This document shows, in pieces, positions 25,365-35,068 of a DNA stretch of 64,000 nt; position 1 is the first letter of the stretch; each line of letters opens with the position of its first letter. Made by a program: the position numbers and the translations under genes. The notes beneath the pieces are model-generated. The model did no database searches. It was given only the letters and a program-made list of their open reading frames with translations, and was not told where the DNA came from. The stretch lies in contig DANP01000028.1 in the NCBI GenBank assembly GCA_002499905.1, positions 2,358-66,357 of the forward strand, in the 5' to 3' direction. The stretch is from Methanolinea sp. UBA277. Its GTDB lineage: Archaea > Halobacteriota > Methanomicrobia > Methanomicrobiales > Methanospirillaceae.

Positions 25365-26502
25365 ACGATGAAGCCACGTACTCGGCCTGGGCCCGGGTCA
25401 TGCCGTAGGTGTTGAACTTCCAGACCTTGGTCGCCCCGGGGATGACGCCGGCGATGCCCCTCTCTTTCAGGGCGCTTGAGAAGAAGTAGCCCCGCTTCTT
25501 ATGGGTTTTGGCCACGCGGTCGAAGGAGTTGATGGTATCTACACGGGTGAGGGTGTGCTTCCGGGGATACTCGCTCCGGACAACCGTTCCCTCGATCGAT
25601 CGCAGGGCTTCCACCACAAGGTTCCCGTTGGCGAGCTCCTGGTCCCAGCGCTTCACCCGCTCCCGGACATGGGGAAACGAGGCCATCATGCCCATCAGGG
25701 TCACCCCCATCAGGGTGCATCCCATCATCCCCACCTCCTTGATCCCGAAGGTGCGGCCGGTCACATCGGTCTTCACCCCGGTGGTCCGGAAGACCTCGCC
25801 GGTCCGCTCGGACGTCGCCGCCAGCAGCCCGGACGGGGCGGGGGCGGCCATACTCTTGTGACCGGACCCGACCACGAAGTCTGCCCCGAGCGCTTTTCCG
25901 TCAACCTCCATGATCCCGACCGTGTAGGCACCGTTGTAGAGCACCGGGATATCGTACTGCCGGGCGATTTTGATGATGTTCCTGACCGGGTGGCAGTTGC
26001 CGTACTGGTAGTCGTAGTGGTCGAGGAAGAGGAGGACCGGGGGACGGCCGAACTCCCGGACAACCTCCTCGATCTTCCCGGCAGTGGCGTCCGGTGTAAT
26101 GATGTTGCCGTCGCTCTTCGGGATCTCGCGGATCACCCCTCCCCTGCCTTCGACGGCAAGGACTTCGGTATAGTGGGAGAGGGCGGTGATCAGCACCGGG
26201 TCGCCCTTCCCGACATAGGTGTCGGCCACGGCCTGGAATCCCCGGCGGGCTCCGGGCACCACCCGGGCAACGTCCATGTTGACGAATGCCGCCAGGTCCC
26301 GGTGGAAGGCGTCGATGGGAGGGGTCTTTATGTAGTCGAGCCGGAACGGCTTCCTGCACTGGTCGCAGACCGAATAGCCGTCACCGTAAGAGATAACCGC
26401 CTTCATGGCATCAGCGGTCAGGCGCCCGCCGACCTGGATGGGATCGATATTAATGCAGCACTCATCGACGTCCCGCACATCGAACTCATCGGTGCACTTC
26501 AT
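25321..26502 (-). CDS. pscS: Sep-tRNA:Cys-tRNA synthase (SepCysS)
   Basis: A 393-residue PLP enzyme with an N-terminal extension of cysteines (CCINIDPI, CDQCRKPF), VPGARRGFQAV, LDHYDYQYGN, and the PLP lysine in GSGHKSMAAPAPSG. This matches SepCysS, which turns O-phosphoseryl-tRNA(Cys) into Cys-tRNA(Cys) in methanogens lacking a normal CysRS route. The start overlaps the stop of a 60-codon gene by one base (TGATG) with GGAGG ahead. The C-terminus overlaps the convergent amidotransferase gene. Confidence 0.95.
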   Translation of the reverse strand: MKCTDEFDVRDVDECCINIDPIQVGGRLTADAMKAVISYGDGYSVCDQCRKPFRLDYIKTPPIDAFHRDLAAFVNMDVARVVPGARRGFQAVADTYVGKGDPVLITALSHYTEVLAVEGRGGVIREIPKSDGNIITPDATAGKIEEVVREFGRPPVLLFLDHYDYQYGNCHPVRNIIKIARQYDIPVLYNGAYTVGIMEVDGKALGADFVVGSGHKSMAAPAPSGLLAATSERTGEVFRTTGVKTDVTGRTFGIKEVGMMGCTLMGVTLMGMMASFPHVRERVKRWDQELANGNLVVEALRSIEGTVVRSEYPRKHTLTRVDTINSFDRVAKTHKKRGYFFSSALKERGIAGVIPGATKVWKFNTYGMTRAQAEYVASSFIEIAVENGLPVTR

Positions 26503-26684
26503 CAGCCCAGGTCCTCCCGGATAACGGAAATCTCTCCTTCCAGGCGGGCAAGGAGGGTGCGGACCTGCTCGCGCTGGCTCCCGGAAAGGGTATGGTGCGG
26601 AGCGGTCTCGCGGAGCATGGCCCTGAGGTCCGTAAGAATGAATAACCCCTCAAAAACTGCGTCAACAGCCCGTTTGGACACCAA
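26502..26684 (-). CDS. small protein translationally coupled to pscS
   Basis: A 60-residue product (MVSKRAVDAVFEGLFILTDL, ... LSGSQREQVRTLLARLEGEI) that looks like two to three helices, without Cys or membrane segments. It starts at TTG 26684 or GTG 26681 with GGTGAT just ahead, and its TGA overlaps the pscS ATG by one base. Codon choice matches host genes. The tight coupling suggests a role with SepCysS, but it is far shorter than the known SepCysE linker, so I do not assign it. Confidence 0.6.
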   Translation of the reverse strand: MVSKRAVDAVFEGLFILTDLRAMLRETAPHHTLSGSQREQVRTLLARLEGEISVIREDLG

Positions 26685-26800
26685 ATCACCATACTAATAT
26701 TGCGAGGGGACTATAAGATATCTGATCACCGGGCCGGACAGTTTCACCATGCATCATTAGATCTTCATGTTGATACCCGATGGATATTTCCATTCAATAT

Positions 26801-26808
26801 CTTAAATA
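26801..26808 (+). promoter_or_regulatory. TATA box of the sbcD operon
   Basis: CTTAAATA lies 54 bases ahead of the sbcD ATG in an AT-rich gap of about 170 bases. It would start a leader of some 30 bases and drive the whole sbcD-sbcC-addB-addA run, where gene gaps are small. Confidence 0.55.
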
Positions 26809-26861
26809 GGAGCAGTTCTCTATCTTTTATCAACTAAATCCCTTCCAAACGGAGAATCCTC

Positions 26862-28094
26862 ATGAAAATACTTCATACCTCTGACTGGCATCTGGGCAGC
26901 ACACTGCATGGACGGAAGAGGTATGAAGAATATGTTCAGTTTCTAGACTGGCTTATAGAGCGAATCAGGTATGAAAAAATCGATATTTTACTGATTGCAG
27001 GGGATATCTTCGATACTACTACGCCGAGCAATCGTGCTCAGGAACTTTATTACCATTTCCTCAACCGGGTGGCGGTAATTCCCGGTTTACAGGTAATCAT
27101 TACTGCCGGAAATCATGATTCCCCTTCCCTGTTGAATGCCCCAAAGGCTCTCCTCAGGCAACTACGAATTCATGTCATCGGATCAATCACCTCCGATGTC
27201 ACTGAAGAGGTTTTCACCCTTCAGTCTGAAGATGGTTCACAATCGTTGATTGTTTGTGCAGTTCCCTATCTCCGTGACCGGGATGTCCGGAGAACAGAAC
27301 CTGGTGAAAGTATCGAAGATAAGGTGAAAAATATGCAGGAAGGGATTAGGGAACATTACCGGGAGGTATGGGCGGCTGCAGAATCCATCCGCCGGGAATC
27401 GGGCAGTACTATACCGGTTATTGCCATGGGGCACCTTTTCCTGAACGGTTGTCAGCCGACCGTTGATGACGGGGTCAGAGATCTCTATATCGGCAACCTG
27501 GCGGGGATTGATGCAAATACGATTGTCCAGGGGTTCGATTATCTTGCATTAGGACACCTTCATAAGCCATGCATCGTTGGTAACAATCCATCGTATCGAT
27601 ACTGTGGGTCTCCGCTTCCTATGGGTTTTGGAGAAGCGGGGCAGGAGAAGAAGGTACTAATCATCAATTTCCCCGATGATCAAGAAAAAACGATACGGGA
27701 GATCGGTATTCCCTGTTTCAGGGAACTGAAGCAGATTAAAGGGGATCTATCATCAATTGAGGCTGAAATTCAGGATTTGTGCCGGAGAGATCAGAAGGTC
27801 TGGATCGAGGTGATAATTGAATCTGAATTCAATGCCTCTTCAATTCAGATCCGTCTCCGTGAACTGGTTGAAAATTCTCCAGTGGAAATCCTGAAAATTT
27901 TGAATAAGCCACTCATGGAAAAGGCACTCCGTGGAATGGAAGAAGGCGAAAATCTTGGAGATCTTGACACGACAGAAGTTTTTTCCCGGTGCCTTGATGC
28001 AAACAAAATACCTGATGAGGAGAGAGTGGATCTTCTCAATCTGTACAGGGAGATTCTTGTAGCGGTTCAGGAAGCGGATCGGTATGTCGAATGA
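26862..28094 (+). CDS. sbcD: nuclease SbcCD subunit D
   Basis: A 410-residue Mre11/SbcD phosphoesterase: LHTSDWHLGSTLHG at the start, then LLIAGDIFDT, TAGNHDSPSLL, MGHLFL and LALGHLHKP, the five metal-binding blocks. The bacterial style (LHGRKRYEEYVQFLDWL insertion and C-terminal cap) fits SbcD better than archaeal Mre11. With SbcC it opens hairpins and blocked DNA ends. Nine bases separate it from sbcC. Base composition is clearly more AT-rich than the host genes upstream, a sign of transfer. Confidence 0.93.
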   Translation: MKILHTSDWHLGSTLHGRKRYEEYVQFLDWLIERIRYEKIDILLIAGDIFDTTTPSNRAQELYYHFLNRVAVIPGLQVIITAGNHDSPSLLNAPKALLRQLRIHVIGSITSDVTEEVFTLQSEDGSQSLIVCAVPYLRDRDVRRTEPGESIEDKVKNMQEGIREHYREVWAAAESIRRESGSTIPVIAMGHLFLNGCQPTVDDGVRDLYIGNLAGIDANTIVQGFDYLALGHLHKPCIVGNNPSYRYCGSPLPMGFGEAGQEKKVLIINFPDDQEKTIREIGIPCFRELKQIKGDLSSIEAEIQDLCRRDQKVWIEVIIESEFNASSIQIRLRELVENSPVEILKILNKPLMEKALRGMEEGENLGDLDTTEVFSRCLDANKIPDEERVDLLNLYREILVAVQEADRYVE

Positions 28095-28103
28095 GGAGAC
28101 CTG

Positions 28104-31100
28104 ATGCGAATATTACAATTACGTTTCAAGAACCTGAATTCTCTTGCCGGGGAATGGAAAATTGATTTCACGCATCCGGCCTATATTTCGTCCGGAATTT
28201 TCGCCATCACAGGACCTACAGGGTCAGGAAAAACTACTATCCTTGATGCGATCTGTCTTGCGCTGTACGGTCAGACTCCACGCCTGAAAAACATCTCCAA
28301 AAGTACAAACGAGATCATGACCAGGAATACGGGGGAATGTTTTGCAGAAGTGGTATTTGAATCACAAGTCGGGCAATTTGTCTGTCACTGGAGCCAGCGC
28401 CGTGCATATGGAAAGCCGGATGGAGACCTGCAGCAACCAAAACATGAAATTTCTGAGTATTTATCAGAGAAGGTCCTTGAAAATAAACTTTCCAGGGTTA
28501 TAGAGAAAGTCATCGAGACGACCGGGCTTGACTACAACCAGTTTACCCGGTCGATCATGCTGGCCCAGGGTGATTTTGCCATATTTCTTAATGCGAATCC
28601 CGATGAAAGGGCTCCAATCCTTGAAAAGATAACCGGCACCGCCATCTATAGCGAAATTTCTAAAAAGGTGCACGAAAGGAACGCCGATGAGGCGAATAAA
28701 AGGAGAGAACTCAAAGAAAGAATTGGAAATCTCGATCTGCTTCCTTCGGACAAGGTTCTGGAGATGAAGCGGAACTCTCAACAGATAGAGGCAGAAGTCA
28801 AAAAGATATCATCAGCTCGTGATACACTCCGGCAGGCTGTTGCCTGGTTACAAAATATCTCCAGACTTGAGTTGGAAATTGCAGATCTCAACGATCGAAA
28901 GAGGATATCGGAAGAGAAGAGATCCCGGTCGACTGAAGACCTTGCTCTTATCGCGCGTGTAAGGAAAGCCTTGCCACTTGAAGAAGCCTATTCGAAACTG
29001 GAATCGGCAAGGAGTCTTGCTGCTACGTATGAACAAGAGATCAAAGAAAGCAACGCCAAGCTTGATGCAGGCGAGGCCACTTACAACGAATCTCTCACGG
29101 CATTTGAAAGCATACGGACACGGCTTGATATCCTGAGGGATAATCTGGAGAAAGAGAAACGAGTTCTTGTCCAGGTCAGAGCCCTTGATACCCGGATCAA
29201 TGAGAGCGATCAACAGATCACGGAGAGGAGGGAGGAGCTGAAAAGGTTACAGGATAAAATCCTGGAGTGCCAGGGAATTATCTCTGCCGGTGAGCAGGAA
29301 CGTGAAGAAAAAATGCCTCTGCTGGAAGCAGCCGTTGCGTACCTGAAGGGGCATGAGGTCGATGGCCGGTTACCGGAGCATTTGTCTGGTCTTGAAGAAA
29401 GGTTGGCACAGTATTCCCGGTTGATAGAGACCCTTGATTTAAACAGAAAGCGACTTGAATCACAAAAAAATGAACTGTCCCGTTTGAATGATGCCTTCTC
29501 AGTTCAAGCTGGACTCCTTTCTAAAAAAGAAAAAAGCGTTGAAGCAACCACGGCACAATTACTTGAGATCCAAGACACCTATGCTCAAATGCTCGATCAT
29601 CGCGGGCCTGGATTCTGGCGTAAGTGCGCCTCCTCATTAAAGGAACGGAGGACCAAGTTAGAGTCGGAGCTTAAAATTCTTGAGTCCGTTGAAAAAATCG
29701 GGGTGAAGATCCAGGATCTTAAAGAACAACGCAAGGTTCTGGAAGAGGAACTGGAGCGAACGAGAGAGATACTGTCAGGCCTGTACCATGAACAAAAACT
29801 GCAAGATGAGGTCCTCGCAAAGATTGAAGCAAATCTCGAGATTCTCCCCCGGGTAGAAAGCTTTGAAGAAGAGCGGGAACATCTTGAAGAGGGAAAACCC
29901 TGCCCCCTCTGTGGATCCTTAGATCATCCGTATGCCGAAGGTAGGATCCCCAGACTCGACAAGGCAAAGTCTGAATGGGTCATCAAAAAGGGTGAACTAC
30001 AGGGTCTGCACGAAAAGATCCGCCTACAGGAAGCTTCCGTTTTAAAAGCAGAGGCAAATCTTCATCTGAATGAGAAGACAGAACAGGAACGAAGAGATCA
30101 AATCCGTGAGTTGCTTGAAGGATCCTCTATGGAATTTGAAGATCCCGAATTTGTCATGGAATCCAGTGATCTCAAGGAGACTATCCAGAGGGCTCTTTTC
30201 CGCTGTGATCGGCATTATGAATGGTGCCACGATGTGAGTGAATCGGCTGACGAAATGGAGAAGGCACTCATTGATGCAAAGGATGTCGTTGCGACAGGAA
30301 AAGACAACCTTGCCAGACAGAAAACCGAATGCAGGGATGTTGAGGTTGAGCGGGATAGATGTGCCGGAACCATCACCGATCTGGAGGGGCAGGTTACAAC
30401 ACATGAAGGTGATAGGGAGAGGTTACACCAGGGACTCCTCATCGATCTGCAGGACTTTGGCATCGATTCCATTGACGCCAGAAACATTAAAGAGATTGCC
30501 CAATCCCTAAAACAGAGAAAAAAAGAATTTGAAGGCGCATTGAACCAGAAAGGAGACCTCGAAAAGGAGGTAGGTCTCCTTTCAAAAGATATTGAAAATA
30601 ACCGCAGGCAAATGAGCGACGATCAAAAATCAGCGGACTCGCTCCTGCAAGTAATTGAGGATAAAGAAAAAAAGAAGATGGAAATATCCCACCAGAGATT
30701 CGGCATTTATGGAACAAAAGACCCCGATATCGAAGAGAAGAAACTTACCGAAAACGTGAGATCTGCAGAGACAGAATTCCAGACCGCTTCTGGTACGATA
30801 AAAGAGTACAGCACCCGGATAGCATCGTTACGGGAACAGATATCCGGCACGACTGTCAAATTAAACGAAATCCGGGGCATGCTCGAGGATCTGGAGAGCG
30901 TGTTCCGGGAAAGGATCCGGATGGCAGGTTTCCTCAGTGAGGACGACTTCATTTCCGCACGTATCCCCCATGACCAGTTTGAAACCCTTGAAAAACTGGA
31001 GGAAGAGTTGCTTTTTGAGGAGCGGAATATTTCATCAAGGTTCGAAGAGAGTACCCGACTCCTCGATCTGGAACGATCACGAGGAGTGACTGATAAGCCC

Positions 31101-31859
31101 CTGGATGATCTGGAGAGGGAGATCCTCACCTGTGAGGAGACAATCACCGATCTCAACCGCAGCCTGGGGAGTATCAGCCAGATGTTAAAAGATCATGAGC
31201 AGTTAATGGCGCTCCAAAAGGATCTGGTCCAGGCCCTTGAAAAACAGGAGACTGAATGTTTGCGATGGGAAAAACTCCATGACCTGATAGGGTCCGCAGA
31301 CGGAAAAAAATTCAGGGTTTTTGCCCAGGGCATTACATTTGACCGGCTCATTGCTCATGCGAACACGCACCTGCGGAAAATGAGTGATCGATATCTTCTG
31401 GTCAGGAGAGAGAATCCTCAACCAGTGAGTTCCCCCCACCTCAAAGACAGACCAACGAGTGATAGAAATAGCCTGACGAGGAGAGAGTATTCACCTCTTG
31501 ATCTGGATATTATGGATAACTACCAGGCAGGACAGATCCGATCCACGAAGAACCTGTCTGGGGGCGAAAGTTTCATTGTCAGCCTGGCTCTCGCCCTTGG
31601 ACTGTCTGGTATGGCAAGCCGGAATGTACGGATCGATTCGCTCTTCCTCGATGAAGGGTTTGGAACCCTTGATAGCGACACCTTGGAAATTGCCCTTGAG
31701 ACTCTCTCTAATCTGCAGCAGGAAGGAAAAATCATCGGTATAATCTCTCATGTCCCGGCACTCAAAGAGCATATTTCAACAAAAATAATCATCGAAAAGA
31801 CAGCAGGGGGGAGAAGCCGCATTATTGCCCCGGGTTGCACTTCTACCAGTGTCTGGTAA
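28104..31859 (+). CDS. sbcC: nuclease SbcCD subunit C (SMC-like ATPase)
   Basis: A 1251-residue Rad50/SbcC ATPase. Walker A FAITGPTGSGKTTILDAICL is near residue 30; a long coiled coil follows, split by a zinc hook CPLCGSLDHPYAEG near residue 601; the C-terminal lobe has the signature LSGGESFIVSLALALGL near 1155 and Walker B SLFLDEGFGTLD near 1185. It is somewhat longer than usual SbcC; part of this is a 25-codon insertion near residue 1095 that looks like an internal duplication (31382-31494). AT-rich like sbcD. It bridges DNA ends for SbcD. Confidence 0.94.
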   Translation: MRILQLRFKNLNSLAGEWKIDFTHPAYISSGIFAITGPTGSGKTTILDAICLALYGQTPRLKNISKSTNEIMTRNTGECFAEVVFESQVGQFVCHWSQRRAYGKPDGDLQQPKHEISEYLSEKVLENKLSRVIEKVIETTGLDYNQFTRSIMLAQGDFAIFLNANPDERAPILEKITGTAIYSEISKKVHERNADEANKRRELKERIGNLDLLPSDKVLEMKRNSQQIEAEVKKISSARDTLRQAVAWLQNISRLELEIADLNDRKRISEEKRSRSTEDLALIARVRKALPLEEAYSKLESARSLAATYEQEIKESNAKLDAGEATYNESLTAFESIRTRLDILRDNLEKEKRVLVQVRALDTRINESDQQITERREELKRLQDKILECQGIISAGEQEREEKMPLLEAAVAYLKGHEVDGRLPEHLSGLEERLAQYSRLIETLDLNRKRLESQKNELSRLNDAFSVQAGLLSKKEKSVEATTAQLLEIQDTYAQMLDHRGPGFWRKCASSLKERRTKLESELKILESVEKIGVKIQDLKEQRKVLEEELERTREILSGLYHEQKLQDEVLAKIEANLEILPRVESFEEEREHLEEGKPCPLCGSLDHPYAEGRIPRLDKAKSEWVIKKGELQGLHEKIRLQEASVLKAEANLHLNEKTEQERRDQIRELLEGSSMEFEDPEFVMESSDLKETIQRALFRCDRHYEWCHDVSESADEMEKALIDAKDVVATGKDNLARQKTECRDVEVERDRCAGTITDLEGQVTTHEGDRERLHQGLLIDLQDFGIDSIDARNIKEIAQSLKQRKKEFEGALNQKGDLEKEVGLLSKDIENNRRQMSDDQKSADSLLQVIEDKEKKKMEISHQRFGIYGTKDPDIEEKKLTENVRSAETEFQTASGTIKEYSTRIASLREQISGTTVKLNEIRGMLEDLESVFRERIRMAGFLSEDDFISARIPHDQFETLEKLEEELLFEERNISSRFEESTRLLDLERSRGVTDKPLDDLEREILTCEETITDLNRSLGSISQMLKDHEQLMALQKDLVQALEKQETECLRWEKLHDLIGSADGKKFRVFAQGITFDRLIAHANTHLRKMSDRYLLVRRENPQPVSSPHLKDRPTSDRNSLTRREYSPLDLDIMDNYQAGQIRSTKNLSGGESFIVSLALALGLSGMASRNVRIDSLFLDEGFGTLDSDTLEIALETLSNLQQEGKIIGIISHVPALKEHISTKIIIEKTAGGRSRIIAPGCTSTSVW
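31382..31494 (+). repeat. 75-bp-period imperfect duplication inside sbcC
   Basis: GAGTGATCGATATCTTCTGG at 31382 is echoed by GAGTGATAGAAATAGCCTGA at 31457, followed in both cases by AGGAGAGAG. The encoded words SDRYLLVRREN and SDRNSLTRREY lie 25 residues apart, between the coiled coil and the ATPase lobe. Other SbcC proteins as I recall them have this sequence once. Confidence 0.6.
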
Positions 31860-31957
31860 TCTGATAAAACCATTGCGATAGCGGATATGGATAAATTCGT
31901 CTTTCTGCTTGGAAGGAATCGTTCAAGTGTCCTCACTACATAGTTATTCTTCGTCAT

Positions 31958-34900
31958 ATGCCCGCACGCTGTTCGCTCACATACGGCCTCCCAGGTGACG
32001 AACTGGAGGCTTTTATTCAGGATTTTGTTGTCGCGGCAGAACAAGATCCTTTTACCACGTGGCTCATCCTTCCCACCGGACGGCTCGTGCAACACGTCCA
32101 GGATGTGCTCACGGAAAAAAATGTTCCATACATCCTGTCCCGGATCTGCACCCTGGAGAATTTTTGCAGGAATTATTTCGAAGAGAACAGGACGACAACC
32201 CGTTTCCTGTCTAAGGCAGAGTCAAAGATACTTCTCACCCAGGTCCTCATAGAAAATAAAGAGCGTCTCCCATTGTTTTTTTCACGAAGCCATCCCCTGC
32301 CGGGAACACTTGACAATCTCCGGACTTTCATAAATGTCGTCACCACGAGGAAAGTTGTCTTTCCTGAATGCCTCCTCGAACTCCAAAGTGATAAGAGCGA
32401 CCAGATCGACCTGATCATCTCGGAATACCGGCGTTATCTCAGCGACCTTGATCTCGTGGACACCGACACCCTCATGGAATGGACGATCGATCATTGCGCA
32501 ACATCGGGTTCCGGGGCTTTTGGCCACGTTTTCGTTTACGGTGTGTTAAAACATCTGCCACTTGAGCAGGATCTGCTTTTGGTACTGCGGGACCAATCTG
32601 ATTCGTTCCGGTGCTTAATCCCGGCGGGGTCCGATCCGAATATCTTTGATGATCCTTTCGAATGGGCGGGAAAAATAGATGAGAGAACATTGTTCACCCC
32701 ATCTCCCTCTTACCGGACTCAATTGACCGGGATTTTTTCACACACGGAACCGATCGACACAGGTGGATCCATCAGGCTCGACACTTTCCCTTCACATTAC
32801 GTCGAACTGCAGGGCATCGCCGGAGAGATCTGCCGTCTTCATGATTCGGGAGTTCCATTGGCAGATATTGCAGTCGCATTTCCTGAAGTCCGGGACGATT
32901 TCGGTATAATTGACGAGGTGTTTTCGGATTTCGGGATTCCCTGGAATGCAAAGATTTCTCCACGCCTGTCACAATCTCCGGTTATCCGGTTCCTGACCGG
33001 GATTATCGGGATTGTCGCCAACAGGTATCCTCGTGAGGATGTCGTACGGCTCGTGAGCAGTCCGTATTTCAGTACAGGAAAGACCCCGGGTGGTTCCCCT
33101 AACCTCAATCCCGATGAAGTTGACCTCGTATCTCGCCACGCCATGGTTGAGAGAGACCGGAGAGCATGGATGAGGGATCTGGAGCAGCTTTCTACATCCC
33201 TGTCAAATGAGACCAGAAAGAAAATTCACGGGATAAACCTGCAATCAGTCGAACGGGTGAGATCCGGGATAAGAGATCTCTTTGAACACCTGCAGGGGCT
33301 TGAGGGCAGGAAGAGTGTGCAGGAATTCATCCGTGCGTATAAGGAATTTCGCGAAACCTATGATCTGCCACATATCTCACGAGCACCGGTTGAAGGAACA
33401 AGGATGGATGAGAAAGATGTCGTGCTTACCTTTCTTACGCTCCTGGATTCCCTTTCCCATACGCCCTGGCTCTCCCTTGACCGGAAAGTAACCACGGATG
33501 AGTTCCTCCGCATGGTAAATACCATTGCCGATGAGTCGGATGGCAGTTCCGGGCCAGATATCGATGGCGTATCGGTGCTCGGTATCCGCGAGTGCGCCCA
33601 CCTGCATCTGCCGTACCTCTTTATCTGTGGGATGGTCGAGGGTGCGGTCCCCCGCCTGACAACCCGTCTCCCTTTCACCAATTCACTGGAAAACGTCAGG
33701 ATGGGGACCCGTTCGCTCGCCGATATCCTTCATGAAGAGGAGTACTATTTCCTCACCGCACTCCTGTCGGCAGAGAAGGTATACCTGAGTGCACCGTTGG
33801 CCGAGGGCGATAAACCACTCCTCACATCAGCGTTTTTTGAACGAGTCAGGGAGAAGTGCAGTCCAGAAGGGTGGAAAAATTCCAGCGGAATGGCTCCCCC
33901 CTGCTCCCGCGGCATTGCTGCAATTCGTGCCGGTGAACAGATCGGTGCAGACCATCCCTGCCAGGCCATTGAATGGACAGGCAACTCGCATGCCATCAAT
34001 GACCTCGTGAACCGGGTCAACATGGAACGCTATTACCGGACGGGATCCTGTGATTCCCCGTTCGATGGCGTTCTGTCGGGCGATGAACAGATATCTACGG
34101 CTCTTTTGGAAGGGTACGGTCCGGAGCACGTTTATTCCCCGACAAGCCTTGAGACCTATGCGCAGTGTCCGTTCCAGTTCTTCCTCAAAAATGTCGTTCA
34201 TCTCGAAGAACTGCCGGAAGTCGAACCAAATCTCTCGGCCGCCGATCGCGGGATGGTGATCCACGATATCCTCACCACGTTTTACCGCCGGTGGCGCGCC
34301 TGCGGACAATCGAAAGTCTGTCTTTCTACCATGACAGAGGCGGTGGAACTCATGCGGGCAATTGTCGAGGAAGAGCTTGCCAGGTATTCATTCGGGAGCC
34401 CGCTGTGGGAGGCCACCTGCATCCAGATGAAGGGATGCAGTCACACCGGCCCAGGGTATTTCGAGCGGTTCCTGGAAAAAGAATCGGAAGAGGAAGTATC
34501 TCCGCTTGTTCCTTCCTGTTTTGAATTTTCATTCGGGATGGAAATAGGAACGTCCGATGATCCGGCATCGGTTGGGGAAGCCGTAGATCTTACAGGAACC
34601 GGCGGATCAGAACCACTGCGAATCAAGGGGAGGATTGACCGGATCGATATCTCACCGGATGGATTCTTCCTCATCTATGATTATAAGAGCGGAACGCATC
34701 CCAAATCCAAGGATATCGAGGCAGGGAAAGCCCTGCAACTCCCACTCTACCTCCTCGCGTTCGAATCAGTATCGGGAAACCGCGGAGTGGCGGCCGGGTA
34801 TTACAAGATCCGGAAGAATGTGGAGACCCGGATGTTGCTTTGCGATGAAACCGGGAAGGACCTGATCGTCTCACGCCCGAGAATCTCGCCGGATTTCACC

Positions 34901-35068
34901 GGATCGCTCGGCCGGTCCCGTGAGTTCGCCCTCGAATACATCGTCCGGATCAGGAAGGGAGAATTTTCCCTTCCGCATGAGGAGAGATGCCCGAATACAT
35001 ACTGCGAGTTCCGACGTATCTGCAGGTTTAACCCATACCGCGTATTCGAATGCGAGGAGGTGACCTGA
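31958..35068 (+). CDS. addB: AddB/RexB-like nuclease subunit with Fe-S site
   Basis: A 1036-residue protein of the AddB class. The N-terminal helicase-like core is degenerate: the P-loop place reads LTYGLPGDELEAF with no GKT. The C-terminal RecB-type nuclease has GRIDRIDISPDGFFLIYDYKSG (residues about 890-911) and a following QLPLYLL. Four cysteines, YAQCPFQ near 735 and CPNTYCEFRRIC near 1010-1021, would hold the 4Fe-4S cluster that clamps this domain. The stop overlaps the addA start by one base. AddAB resects double-strand breaks; it is a bacterial system and rare in archaea. Confidence 0.85.
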   Translation: MPARCSLTYGLPGDELEAFIQDFVVAAEQDPFTTWLILPTGRLVQHVQDVLTEKNVPYILSRICTLENFCRNYFEENRTTTRFLSKAESKILLTQVLIENKERLPLFFSRSHPLPGTLDNLRTFINVVTTRKVVFPECLLELQSDKSDQIDLIISEYRRYLSDLDLVDTDTLMEWTIDHCATSGSGAFGHVFVYGVLKHLPLEQDLLLVLRDQSDSFRCLIPAGSDPNIFDDPFEWAGKIDERTLFTPSPSYRTQLTGIFSHTEPIDTGGSIRLDTFPSHYVELQGIAGEICRLHDSGVPLADIAVAFPEVRDDFGIIDEVFSDFGIPWNAKISPRLSQSPVIRFLTGIIGIVANRYPREDVVRLVSSPYFSTGKTPGGSPNLNPDEVDLVSRHAMVERDRRAWMRDLEQLSTSLSNETRKKIHGINLQSVERVRSGIRDLFEHLQGLEGRKSVQEFIRAYKEFRETYDLPHISRAPVEGTRMDEKDVVLTFLTLLDSLSHTPWLSLDRKVTTDEFLRMVNTIADESDGSSGPDIDGVSVLGIRECAHLHLPYLFICGMVEGAVPRLTTRLPFTNSLENVRMGTRSLADILHEEEYYFLTALLSAEKVYLSAPLAEGDKPLLTSAFFERVREKCSPEGWKNSSGMAPPCSRGIAAIRAGEQIGADHPCQAIEWTGNSHAINDLVNRVNMERYYRTGSCDSPFDGVLSGDEQISTALLEGYGPEHVYSPTSLETYAQCPFQFFLKNVVHLEELPEVEPNLSAADRGMVIHDILTTFYRRWRACGQSKVCLSTMTEAVELMRAIVEEELARYSFGSPLWEATCIQMKGCSHTGPGYFERFLEKESEEEVSPLVPSCFEFSFGMEIGTSDDPASVGEAVDLTGTGGSEPLRIKGRIDRIDISPDGFFLIYDYKSGTHPKSKDIEAGKALQLPLYLLAFESVSGNRGVAAGYYKIRKNVETRMLLCDETGKDLIVSRPRISPDFTGSLGRSREFALEYIVRIRKGEFSLPHEERCPNTYCEFRRICRFNPYRVFECEEVT

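Noticed and set aside
25672..25730. Repeated CCCATCAGGGT words in pscS
   Set aside because: They encode the normal GCTLMGVTLMGMM stretch of SepCysS and are not an independent repeat element.
25501..26697. 398-codon plus-strand frame antisense to pscS
   Set aside because: Repetitive His/Gly/Asp-rich translation, shadow of SepCysS.
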